Positions 18,997 through 26,186 of a DNA stretch of 40,479 bases are shown piece by piece. The first letter of the stretch is position 1. Each line of letters opens with the position of its first letter. Where the stretch lies: the NCBI GenBank assembly GCA_028066695.1, contig JALCBG010000012.1, positions 9,524-50,002 of the forward strand, in the 5' to 3' direction. The translations under genes and the position numbers were made by a program. Below the pieces are notes generated by a model, which worked only from the letters and a program-made list of their open reading frames with translations, had not been told where the DNA came from and did not search any database. Origin of the DNA: Gammaproteobacteria bacterium (GTDB lineage: Bacteria > Pseudomonadota > Gammaproteobacteria > Arenicellales > Poriferihabitantaceae).

Positions 18997-20001
18997 ATGA
19001 AAATGACGGTGAAAATCAAAACCGCCGCGAAAATCCGGCTCGCCGCCGCGCTGGCCTGCATGCTGTGCGGCAACGCGGCCGCGGTGGACATTAAAGAGCA
19101 TCCGCCGCTGCTGGAACTGGTGGATGTCATGGTCGCCGAGGACGGCTGGACGCGCGCCGAATTGGCGGCGGCATTCCGCGCCGCGCGCATTCAGGACTCG
19201 GTTATTCGCTCCATAAAGCGCCCGAACGAAAACCTGCCGTGGCACAAATACCGCGCGCTTTTCATCACCGACGAGCGCATTCGCCGCGGCGCGGAGTTTT
19301 GGAGCGAGCAGCAGGAGACCTTGATGCGCGCGACGCGCGAGTTCGGCGTGCCTGCGCATGTCATTGTCGCGCTTTTGGGAGTGGAGTCGCATTTCGGCGA
19401 GCGGCGCGGCAAAAACCGCGCGCTGGACGCGCTGGTCACGCTGACCGTGGATTACCCGCGCCGCCGCGCGTTTTTCCGCGGCGAATTGCGCGCTTTCCTT
19501 AACATCGCGCGCGCCGAGGGCATTGACCCGGCCGAGATGCGCGGCTCCTACGCCGGCGCGCTCGGCATTCCGCAATTCATGCCGACCAGTTACCGCGCCT
19601 ACGCGGTGGATTTCAACGGCAACGGCCGCCGCGACCTTTTCGACGAAAACGCGGACGCGATCGGCTCGGTCGGCAATTACCTGAAAGTGCATGGCTGGCG
19701 CGGCGGCCAGGCGATCGTGCGCGATGTAAAAAATGCAATTCCGCCGGCCGCGGCCGCGCTGGTCACCACGCGCGCCAAGCCGCGCCTCAGCGCGCAACAA
19801 CTCGCCGACGCCGGCGTGCGCGCCGACTTGAACGGCGGCAGTGCAAAGATGGCGCTGTTCAAACTGCAGGAAGCCGACGGCGAACGGCACATCGTCGGCT
19901 TCTCCAATTTTTACGCGCTGACCCGCTACAACCCGAGCGTGCATTACGCGATGGCGGTGGTGGAATTGGCGCGCGAAATCCGCCGGGCGCGCGGGGAATA
20001 A
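18997..20001 (+). CDS. mltB: Membrane-bound lytic murein transglycosylase B family
   Basis: MltB cleaves peptidoglycan glycan strands, leaving 1,6-anhydro-MurNAc. The ATG at 18997 gives 334 residues with an N-terminal signal sequence likely cut after NAAA. Unlike E. coli MltB, there is no good lipobox before a cysteine, so this copy may be soluble and periplasmic. The catalytic Glu is E130 in LGVESHFGERRGKNRALDAL, followed by YAGALGIPQFMPTSY and DLFDENADAIGSVGNYL. An in-frame GTG at 18985 overlaps the rodA stop and could be an alternative, coupled start. Confidence 0.94.
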   Translation: MKMTVKIKTAAKIRLAAALACMLCGNAAAVDIKEHPPLLELVDVMVAEDGWTRAELAAAFRAARIQDSVIRSIKRPNENLPWHKYRALFITDERIRRGAEFWSEQQETLMRATREFGVPAHVIVALLGVESHFGERRGKNRALDALVTLTVDYPRRRAFFRGELRAFLNIARAEGIDPAEMRGSYAGALGIPQFMPTSYRAYAVDFNGNGRRDLFDENADAIGSVGNYLKVHGWRGGQAIVRDVKNAIPPAAAALVTTRAKPRLSAQQLADAGVRADLNGGSAKMALFKLQEADGERHIVGFSNFYALTRYNPSVHYAMAVVELAREIRRARGE

Positions 20002-20040
20002 TTCCCGTTGCAAAACCGGCGGAGCGGGCGGTTAATTAAA

Positions 20041-20856
20041 GTGACGCGCCGCCGCGCGTGGTTGCAAATTGCGCCGGCCGCGTTGCTGGCAATCGCGCTC
20101 ACCGGCTGCGGCGCGGCGCGCGACGCCGGCGTTGCGCGCGGAGTGGACGGGCCGCCCGACGCGGTGCCGCGCCACGAACCGCTGAGCGCGACCGGCAACG
20201 ACCCGTATATCGTGAACGGCGTGCGCTACCGCCCGCTCTCCTCCTCGGCCGGGTTTGTGCAGCACGGCATCGCCTCATGGTATGGCGGCGATTTCCACGG
20301 GCGGCGCACTTCCAGCGGCGAAAGGTATGACATGCATGCGATGAGCGCCGCGCACCAGTTGCTGCCGCTACCGAGTTATGTGCGCGTGACCAATTTGGAA
20401 AGCGGGCGCTCGGTGGTGGTGCGCGTCAACGACCGCGGGCCTTTCGTGCACGGGCGCGTGATAGACCTCTCCCATGCGGCCGCGCGCAAACTCGGCATTT
20501 GGCATCCGGGCACCGCGCGGGTGGAAGTGCGCGCGCTGGCGCCGGGCGATCCGGTGCCGGCCGACAACGCGGTGGTCGCGTCCGGTGAAGACGCCGCCAC
20601 CCTGCCGGTCGCGTCGGCCGGCGGCGGCATACTGGTGCAAATCGGCGCGTATGCGCGGCGCGACAACGCGCATGCGCTGCGCGAGCGGGTGCGGCATGCC
20701 GGCTACCGCGTCGCCAAAATAACGCCGGCCGAGCAGGATGCAACCGGCCTCTACCGCGTCCGCGTCGGCCCCTATGCGGACACCGCCGAAGCGCAGACCG
20801 CGAAACAGCAATTGGAAGCGATGCTCGGCTGGCGCGCGAAACTGGTGGATGAATGA
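20041..20856 (+). CDS. rlpA: Septal-ring-type lytic transglycosylase lipoprotein RlpA with SPOR domain
   Basis: RlpA is an outer-membrane lipoprotein that cuts stem-less (naked) glycan strands. The GTG at 20041 gives 271 residues with a short basic start and lipobox ALTGC, with the lipidated Cys at residue 23. A TTG eleven codons upstream keeps the frame open but makes a poorer signal sequence. The double-psi beta-barrel domain is seen in GIASWYGGDFHGRRTSSGE and VRVNDRGPFVHGRVIDLS, with the catalytic Asp expected in NDRGPF. A C-terminal SPOR domain (VQIGAYARRDNAHALRERV to YRVRVGPY) binds denuded septal glycan. Its stop overlaps lipB. In many relatives dacA follows rlpA; here it does not. Confidence 0.92.
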   Translation: MTRRRAWLQIAPAALLAIALTGCGAARDAGVARGVDGPPDAVPRHEPLSATGNDPYIVNGVRYRPLSSSAGFVQHGIASWYGGDFHGRRTSSGERYDMHAMSAAHQLLPLPSYVRVTNLESGRSVVVRVNDRGPFVHGRVIDLSHAAARKLGIWHPGTARVEVRALAPGDPVPADNAVVASGEDAATLPVASAGGGILVQIGAYARRDNAHALRERVRHAGYRVAKITPAEQDATGLYRVRVGPYADTAEAQTAKQQLEAMLGWRAKLVDE

Positions 20857-21485
20857 CGGGCCCGCGCCCCCGTCCCCGAGTTGAGTTTCGCCGCCTCGGC
20901 CTGCGTCCGTATGCGCCGATTCTGCGGAGTATGCGCGCCTTCACCCGCGCGCGCCGCGCCGAAGACGCCGACCAAATCTGGCTGCTGCAGCACCACGCGG
21001 TGTTCACCCGCGGCGCCAGTTGCCGCGCGTCCCCGGTTGATGATGTTGATGCCGGCGCGCGCATTCCGCTGGTGCAAACCGACCGCGGCGGACAGATGAC
21101 CTACCACGCGCCGGGGCAATTGGTCGCCTACTTATTGCTTGATCTTCGGCGCCGCGAATTCGGCGTGAAAACGCTGGTCGGTGAAATTGAGCAGGCGCTG
21201 ATAGATCTGCTCGCCGAATACGGTGTGCGCGCGGCGCGCCGCCGCGGCGCGCCCGGCGTTTATGTCGGCGGCGAAAAAATCGCCGCGCTCGGCCTGCGCA
21301 TCTCGCGCGGCTGCACCTACCACGGCGCCAGTTTAAATGTGGACATGGACCTCGCGCCCTATAGCCGCATAGACCCGTGCGGCGAGCCGGATTTGCCGGT
21401 AACGCAATTGCGCGCGCATGCCGCGGCCGACATCGGCGAAGTGGAGGAGCATTTGGCGCGGCAACTGCGGTCGCGATTCGGTTGA
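20853..21485 (+). CDS. lipB: Octanoyl-[acyl carrier protein]:protein octanoyltransferase
   Basis: LipB moves octanoate from ACP to lipoyl domains, the first step of protein lipoylation; the lipoyl domains of AceF in this window are likely acceptors. The 210-residue product has the signature RGGQMTYHAPGQLVAY (79-93), the catalytic Lys at 142 in GGEKIAALGLRI, YHGASLNVDMDL, and the catalytic Cys at 176 in DPCG. It starts at an ATGA overlap with rlpA. LipA is not found downstream, although lipB-lipA pairs are common. Confidence 0.96.
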   Translation: MTGPRPRPRVEFRRLGLRPYAPILRSMRAFTRARRAEDADQIWLLQHHAVFTRGASCRASPVDDVDAGARIPLVQTDRGGQMTYHAPGQLVAYLLLDLRRREFGVKTLVGEIEQALIDLLAEYGVRAARRRGAPGVYVGGEKIAALGLRISRGCTYHGASLNVDMDLAPYSRIDPCGEPDLPVTQLRAHAAADIGEVEEHLARQLRSRFG

Positions 21486-21506
21486 TGCGCCATTAACATG
21501 CGCATC
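21484..21506. terminator. Possible bidirectional hairpin between lipB and murU
   Basis: The arms GATGCGC (21484-21490) and GCGCATC (21500-21506) are perfect complements around a 9-nt AT-rich loop. They lie in the 36-bp gap between the convergent lipB and murU genes, overlapping the lipB stop codon. No T-run follows on either side, so it may be a 3' end stabiliser rather than a true terminator. Confidence 0.4.
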
Positions 21507-21521
21507 GCCGCGCGCCCGGCG

Positions 21522-22211
21522 TTATTCGCGCGCAATTTCCCGGCGCGCCGCTTCCAATTCCGCCGGCGTGCCGGCGTCGCGCCAGCGTCCGCGGTGCGTT
21601 TCGGCGCCGGCCGTGCCGCCGGCAATCGCGCGCTGCAGCACCGGAATCAGCGGAAAGCGCCCGGGCGCGCAATCGGCAAACGCATCGCGCTTAAATCTGC
21701 CGATGCCGGTGTAAGTCAGCGCCGGCGCGTCCTCGGCCGGCATGACCAGTTTGCCATCGCGAATGCCGAAATCGCCATGCGGATGCGCCGGCGGATTGGG
21801 CGCGAGCACCAATTGCATCGCGCAATTTTCCGGAATGCGCAAAGCGGCGTAGTCGTAATCGGTGACGATGTCGGCGTTGATGACCAGAAATTCCCGGCCG
21901 CGCAACAGGTCCAATGCGCGGACGATGCCGCCGCCGGTGCCGAGCGCGCCCGGCGGCTCCTCGGAATAGCGAATGCGCAGCCCGAAATCGCCGCCATCGC
22001 CGAGCGCGCCGCGGATTTGTTCGCCGAGCCAGGCGAGGTTGATGACCACATCGGAAAATCCCTGTTCATGCAGCCGCGCGAGGTGGCGGCCGATCAACGT
22101 GCCCGCGCCGAGCGGCAACAGCGCCTTGGGCGTGGCGTCGGTCAACGGCCGCAGGCGCTTGCCGCGGCCGGCCGCGAGGATCAGCACTTCCGGCAACTCG
22201 CGCGCAGGCAT
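21522..22211 (-). CDS. murU: N-acetylmuramate 1-phosphate uridylyltransferase-like nucleotidyltransferase
   Basis: MurU converts MurNAc-1-phosphate to UDP-MurNAc in the cell-wall recycling pathway that bypasses de novo (fosfomycin-sensitive) synthesis. The start at 22211 gives 229 residues with the NTP-transferase motif LILAAGRGKRLRPLTDATPKALLPL and the metal-binding NADIV. Related sugar-phosphate nucleotidyltransferases look similar, but location supports MurU: in Pseudomonas murU lies divergently next to lptD-surA. There it is paired with the kinase gene amgK, which is missing here. A TATACT box lies 6 nt before the ATG, predicting a leaderless mRNA. Confidence 0.82.
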   Translation of the reverse strand: MPARELPEVLILAAGRGKRLRPLTDATPKALLPLGAGTLIGRHLARLHEQGFSDVVINLAWLGEQIRGALGDGGDFGLRIRYSEEPPGALGTGGGIVRALDLLRGREFLVINADIVTDYDYAALRIPENCAMQLVLAPNPPAHPHGDFGIRDGKLVMPAEDAPALTYTGIGRFKRDAFADCAPGRFPLIPVLQRAIAGGTAGAETHRGRWRDAGTPAELEAARREIARE

Positions 22212-22217
22212 CGCGCC

Positions 22218-22223
22218 AGTATA
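22218..22223 (-). promoter_or_regulatory. -10 box placing the murU transcript start on its ATG
   Basis: TATACT on the minus strand is separated from the murU ATG (22211-22209) by 6 nt (GGCGCG). With ordinary spacing, transcription would begin at the A of the start codon. A clear -35 is not seen. Confidence 0.5.
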
Positions 22224-22225
22224 AC

Positions 22226-22241
22226 CGCGCGCAAGCGCGCG
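22226..22241. promoter_or_regulatory. CG-alternating palindrome between the murU and lptD -10 boxes
   Basis: CGCGCGC (22226-22232), AA, GCGCGCG (22235-22241) is a perfect inverted repeat exactly between the divergent -10 boxes of murU and lptD, where both polymerases would bind. It could be an operator or simply a Z-DNA-prone tract; no known regulator site is recognised. Confidence 0.35.
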
Positions 22242-22246
22242 TGGTT

Positions 22247-22252
22247 TATAAT
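22247..22252 (+). promoter_or_regulatory. Consensus -10 box of the lptD-surA operon
   Basis: TATAAT matches the sigma-70 -10 consensus. Expected start is near 22259, leaving a leader of about 17 nt to the ATG at 22276 with no Shine-Dalgarno sequence. No clear -35 is visible because the upstream region is a CG palindrome. Confidence 0.6.
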
Positions 22253-22275
22253 GCGCGCATACCGCGCCGTCCGCC

Positions 22276-24633
22276 ATGCCTTGTAACCCCCGCCGACTGA
22301 GATTGATCCGCATGTTTGCCTGTTGCGCCGCCGCCTTACCCTGCGCCGCCCCCGCCGCCGCCGAAAACTTGGGCGCGCATATTTGCAAGCCGCGCGCGGT
22401 CGCGCTGCCGGACGCATTGCGCGGCGCGGCGCGAAGCGCGCCGGATGAGAGTTTTGCCGCCGAAGCCGATGAAATTGAAAGCCGCGGCGGCACATTACGG
22501 TTGCGCGGCAACGCGCGCATGCTGCAGGGCGCGCGCGGATTATTCGCCGAAGAAATCCTCTACGACCGCGCCGCGCGCCGCGCCGAAGCGGCCGGCGAGG
22601 TCGCGCTGTATACCGCCCGCGGAGACGCGCTGCGCGCCGAACGCGCCGAGGTGAATTTGGATGATTTTTCCGGCGAAGCGCGCGATGTGCGCATCGCGCT
22701 GGCCGCGGCGCCGCCCGGTGAAAGCGGCGGCGAGGTTTTGTTGCGCGCGCGCGCGAGCGCAAGCCGGGTGCAACTGGAAAGCGACTCGGTGCAGCATCTT
22801 GAAAACGCGCGCATGAGCAATTGCGTGCAGGACGCGCGCCCGGCCGGGCGGCAGGATGTGGTGCTCGGCGCGAAACGCATCACGCTGGACCACGCGCGCG
22901 GCCTCGGCACGGCGAAATCCATGACGCTGAAATTTAAGCGCGTCCCGATTTTTTATTTTCCCCGCGTGACTTTCCCCATCAACGACCGCCGCCGCAGCGG
23001 TTTTCTGTTTCCCTCGGCCGGCTACGCCGACGGCTCCGGCGCGGTGCTGGAGACGCCGTTCTACCTGAACCTCGCGCCGAATTACGACGCGCGCCTGACT
23101 CCGCGCCTGCTGAGCCGTCGCGGTGCGCAACTCGCCGGGCGGTTTCGCTATCTCAGCGCATACGGCCGCGGCGAATTGCGCGGCGAAGGGATGTCGTCCG
23201 ACCGGCAATTCGCCCGCGAATTTGACGAGCGCGCCAACGGCATGGAAAAACTCGCCGAGCGCGCCGGCGCCGGCCGCCATGCGCTTTCCTATATTCACCG
23301 CCACGCGCGCGGCAACTGGCGCGCGGCGGTGGATTTGCAGGTCGTCTCCGACCGCGCATACCAAAGCGATTTCGCCGGCGCCGACGCGGCCGCGGAAAGT
23401 TACACCGCGCGCACCGCTGAGTTCGTCTACCGCGCAAAGCATTTTGAATTGGACGCGCGCGCCGCGGCGTATGACGCGGCGCACGAGGATGTTCCGGTCC
23501 CGGTCGGGGGCACTTTTCCGCATGCGGTGCTGCCGCGCGTGCGCTTCGCCGCGCTGCCTCCGCAACTCGGCCCGTTCGCCGGCGAACTCGGGGTGGAATA
23601 CGCGCGCTTTCGCTATGACGACGACGCGAACGACAAGAACAACGACGACTGCGGCGGTGCGTGCGGCAGCGGCGCGCGCTGGCGGGCAACGCCGCGCATC
23701 AGCATGCCGCTGCGCGGGGCGTCCGGGTATTTCACGCCGAGCGCGTCGCTGCATGCGGTGCGCTACGCGCTGAACAATCCCGCCGACAAAAACGGAATGC
23801 AAAAGGCGCGCGAGGCCTCGGTGCCGGTGTATGCGCTGGACGCCGGCATGTTTTTTCGGCGCGACGGCGCGAACTATGTGCACAGCATTGAGCCGCGCCT
23901 GCGGTATGTGCGTATACCGTATGTGGAGGAGCAGAAAAAACTCCCGGTGTTTGACACCGGCGCCGGCAGCATGAGCGGCATTGCGCATTACTTCCGCGAA
24001 AACCGCTTTCTCGGCGGCGACCGCGTCGGCGACACCGAGCAAGTCGCGCTCGGCCTCGGCGGCCGCGCGGTGCGCGCCGCCGACGGCGCGCAACTGCTGC
24101 ATTTTCAACTCGGCAAGGTGTTTTATTTTGAAGACCGCAAACTCGGGCTGGATTCCAACAACGGAAAACCGGAAACCGGCAAACATTCCGGCCTGCTCGC
24201 CGAACTTGCCGCGCGCGGCGGCGCGCTCGGCGTCACCGCTTTCGCGCGCGGCGGGCGGCCCGGCGGCGGACTGGACGCGGCGCGCCTTTCGGCCGACTAC
24301 CGCAAAGACGCACGCCGCGGCGCGACCCTCGCCTACCGTTATGACAGCGGAAAAACCCGCAACGAAAGCGGCATGAACGCCAAGCGCGACGAGCAACTCA
24401 ACCTGGCGATAGACGCGCCGCTCGGCGCTTCACGCCAGTTGCGCGCGCAGGCCGCGCATTCATTGGAGACCGGCGAGACCCATTCCTCGTCGCTGACGCT
24501 GCGCTTTGACGGCTGCTGCTGGGCCGCGAACATCGGCTGGCAGCGCTACTTGAACGGCGAGGGCGCGCGCAAGGCGCGCGTTCTTTTCACGCTGGAACTG
24601 GCCGGCCTCGGGCGGCTCGGCTCGCGGCCATGA
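22276..24633 (+). CDS. lptD: LPS-assembly outer-membrane translocon LptD
   Basis: LptD is the outer-membrane barrel that, with LptE, inserts lipopolysaccharide in the outer leaflet. The 785-residue product has a Cys-rich signal region (about 1-29), an OstA/LptA-like periplasmic domain (SRGGTLRLRGNARMLQGARGL, YDRAARRAEAAGEV) and a long C-terminal beta-barrel with FPSAGYADGSGAVLETPFYL. Cysteines for the two structural disulfides appear to be present: C37, the Cys in MSNCVQD, and the adjacent pair in FDGCCWA near the C-terminus. It overlaps surA by 4 bp, matching the functional link, since SurA is the chaperone for LptD. Confidence 0.95.
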   Translation: MPCNPRRLRLIRMFACCAAALPCAAPAAAENLGAHICKPRAVALPDALRGAARSAPDESFAAEADEIESRGGTLRLRGNARMLQGARGLFAEEILYDRAARRAEAAGEVALYTARGDALRAERAEVNLDDFSGEARDVRIALAAAPPGESGGEVLLRARASASRVQLESDSVQHLENARMSNCVQDARPAGRQDVVLGAKRITLDHARGLGTAKSMTLKFKRVPIFYFPRVTFPINDRRRSGFLFPSAGYADGSGAVLETPFYLNLAPNYDARLTPRLLSRRGAQLAGRFRYLSAYGRGELRGEGMSSDRQFAREFDERANGMEKLAERAGAGRHALSYIHRHARGNWRAAVDLQVVSDRAYQSDFAGADAAAESYTARTAEFVYRAKHFELDARAAAYDAAHEDVPVPVGGTFPHAVLPRVRFAALPPQLGPFAGELGVEYARFRYDDDANDKNNDDCGGACGSGARWRATPRISMPLRGASGYFTPSASLHAVRYALNNPADKNGMQKAREASVPVYALDAGMFFRRDGANYVHSIEPRLRYVRIPYVEEQKKLPVFDTGAGSMSGIAHYFRENRFLGGDRVGDTEQVALGLGGRAVRAADGAQLLHFQLGKVFYFEDRKLGLDSNNGKPETGKHSGLLAELAARGGALGVTAFARGGRPGGGLDAARLSADYRKDARRGATLAYRYDSGKTRNESGMNAKRDEQLNLAIDAPLGASRQLRAQAAHSLETGETHSSSLTLRFDGCCWAANIGWQRYLNGEGARKARVLFTLELAGLGRLGSRP

Positions 24634-25922
24634 TCATGATGCGCATCGCCGCAAAATGCGTTCTCGCACTGTGGCTCGGCGCGCCGGCCGCGGCCGCGCT
24701 CGCGCAGGCGGTGGCGATAGACAAGGTGCTGGTGGTGGTGAACGAAGAGCCGGTCATGCTGAGCGAATACCAGGCGCGCCACCAGCGCGAGTCGCTGCAA
24801 AACGCGGCCGCGCTGGCGCCGTTTGACGGCAGCGTGGATTTGCGCGTCCTGAACAGCATGATTGACGACCGCATTCAAGCGCAGATGGCGGCGCGCCGCG
24901 GGCTGCGCGTCAGCGACGAGGAAGTGGAGAACGCCATCGCGTTCATCGCCGAACAAAACAACAGCGGCGCCGGCGACTTGCTGCAGATGCTTTCCTCGCG
25001 CGGCATCACGCCGAGCCAGTTTCGCGCGAGCATTCGCGAGCAGCAATTGATTCGCCGGCTGGTGGATGTCGCGGTCAACGCGCGCGTGGTGGTCAGCGAC
25101 CGGGAAATTGAAAACTACCTGACCAGCCACAGCGAACTGCTCGCCTCGGAGGAGGCGTTTGAAATTTCGCACCTGTTCATCTCGCTGCAGGACCGCCCGC
25201 AAAGCGAGGCCGAATCCGAACTGGAAAACCTGCGGCACATTCGCCGCGCGCTGCTCGCCGGGCGCTCGTTCGCCGATTCGGCGCGCGAGTTTTCCGACAG
25301 CCCGAGCGCGAAGGAGGGCGGCTATGTCGGCTGGCGCAAGGCCGAGCAACTTCCGGCGCTGTTCGTGGAGGCGCTGCGGAAAATGAAGGACGGCGCGATC
25401 AGCCAGCCGCTGCGCGGCGAAAACGGCCTGCACCTGCTGCAACTGCACGAGCGCAAGGCGAGCGGCAATGTGGTTGTGCAGAACTTCGTCCGCCACATCA
25501 TGATCCGCTCCGGCGCCGAGCGCAGCCCCGAAGAAGCCGCGCAATTCGCCGCTGAATTGCGCGCGCGCATTCTCGGCGGCGAGGATTTTGAAACGCTCGC
25601 GCGCGCGCATTCCGACGACGCCGAAGGGAGCGTGGAGGGCGGACGGCTCGGCTGGGTCAGCCCCGGCGAATTGCCGCAGACGCTGGAGAACGCGGTGCGC
25701 GATTTGCCGCTGAACCAACTGAGCGAGCCGCTGCGCACGGGTACTTCGTTTCATCTGCTGGAAGTGCTCGGGCGCCGCGAAAACGACATCAGCCGCGACC
25801 TCGCCGCGCAGCGCGCGCGCCGCGTCATCTTTCGCCGCAAGGCCGCCGAGTTCTACGACAACTGGTACGGCACGATTCGCGACACCGCGTTCATTGAATA
25901 CATCGCGGTCAACCCCGGCTGA
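24630..25922 (+). CDS. surA: Periplasmic chaperone / peptidyl-prolyl isomerase SurA
   Basis: SurA escorts unfolded outer-membrane proteins such as LptD to the BAM complex. The 430-residue product has a signal peptide cut after AALA, an N-terminal chaperone domain (IDKVLVVVNEEPVMLSEY), and two parvulin PPIC domains, the first around FEISHLFISLQDRP...AKEGGYVGWRKAEQLP and the second around RHIMIRSG...SVEGGRLGWVSPGELP. The second domain is usually the active isomerase. Several nearby ATG codons (24630, 24636, 24639) could start the protein; the first overlaps the lptD stop as ATGA. Confidence 0.96.
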   Translation: MIMMRIAAKCVLALWLGAPAAAALAQAVAIDKVLVVVNEEPVMLSEYQARHQRESLQNAAALAPFDGSVDLRVLNSMIDDRIQAQMAARRGLRVSDEEVENAIAFIAEQNNSGAGDLLQMLSSRGITPSQFRASIREQQLIRRLVDVAVNARVVVSDREIENYLTSHSELLASEEAFEISHLFISLQDRPQSEAESELENLRHIRRALLAGRSFADSAREFSDSPSAKEGGYVGWRKAEQLPALFVEALRKMKDGAISQPLRGENGLHLLQLHERKASGNVVVQNFVRHIMIRSGAERSPEEAAQFAAELRARILGGEDFETLARAHSDDAEGSVEGGRLGWVSPGELPQTLENAVRDLPLNQLSEPLRTGTSFHLLEVLGRRENDISRDLAAQRARRVIFRRKAAEFYDNWYGTIRDTAFIEYIAVNPG

Positions 25923-25934
25923 GGCGGCGCGCGC

Positions 25935-26183
25935 ATGATCAAACAACTCAGCGAAGCGCTCGCCGCATTGCTGCCGCCCGGCGCCGGCGGGGAATTGCGC
26001 GCCAACATGGATGCCGTGCTGCGCGCGCATTTGCGCGAACTGGACCTGACCACGCGCGAGGATTTTGCGGTGCAGGAAAAAGTGCTGCAGCGCACGCGCG
26101 AGCGCGTCTCCGAATTGGAGCGGGAAGTCGCCGCGCTGGAAAAAGAACTGGAATTGCGCCCGCCCGGCGGCGCCGGCGAGTAA
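25935..26183 (+). CDS. ubiK: UbiK / YqiC-family ubiquinone-biosynthesis accessory factor
   Basis: UbiK (BMFP-domain protein) is a small coiled-coil factor that helps aerobic ubiquinone biosynthesis by binding UbiJ and lipids. The 82-residue product matches the family in length and layout: an N-terminal helix, then LRELDLTTREDFAVQEKVLQ and a heptad coiled coil RTRERVSELEREVAALEKEL. It lies 12 bp after surA and 3 bp before lepA, so it bridges the lptD-surA and lepA operons. This location is unusual for the family. Confidence 0.8.
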   Translation: MIKQLSEALAALLPPGAGGELRANMDAVLRAHLRELDLTTREDFAVQEKVLQRTRERVSELEREVAALEKELELRPPGGAGE

Positions 26184-26186
26184 GTC

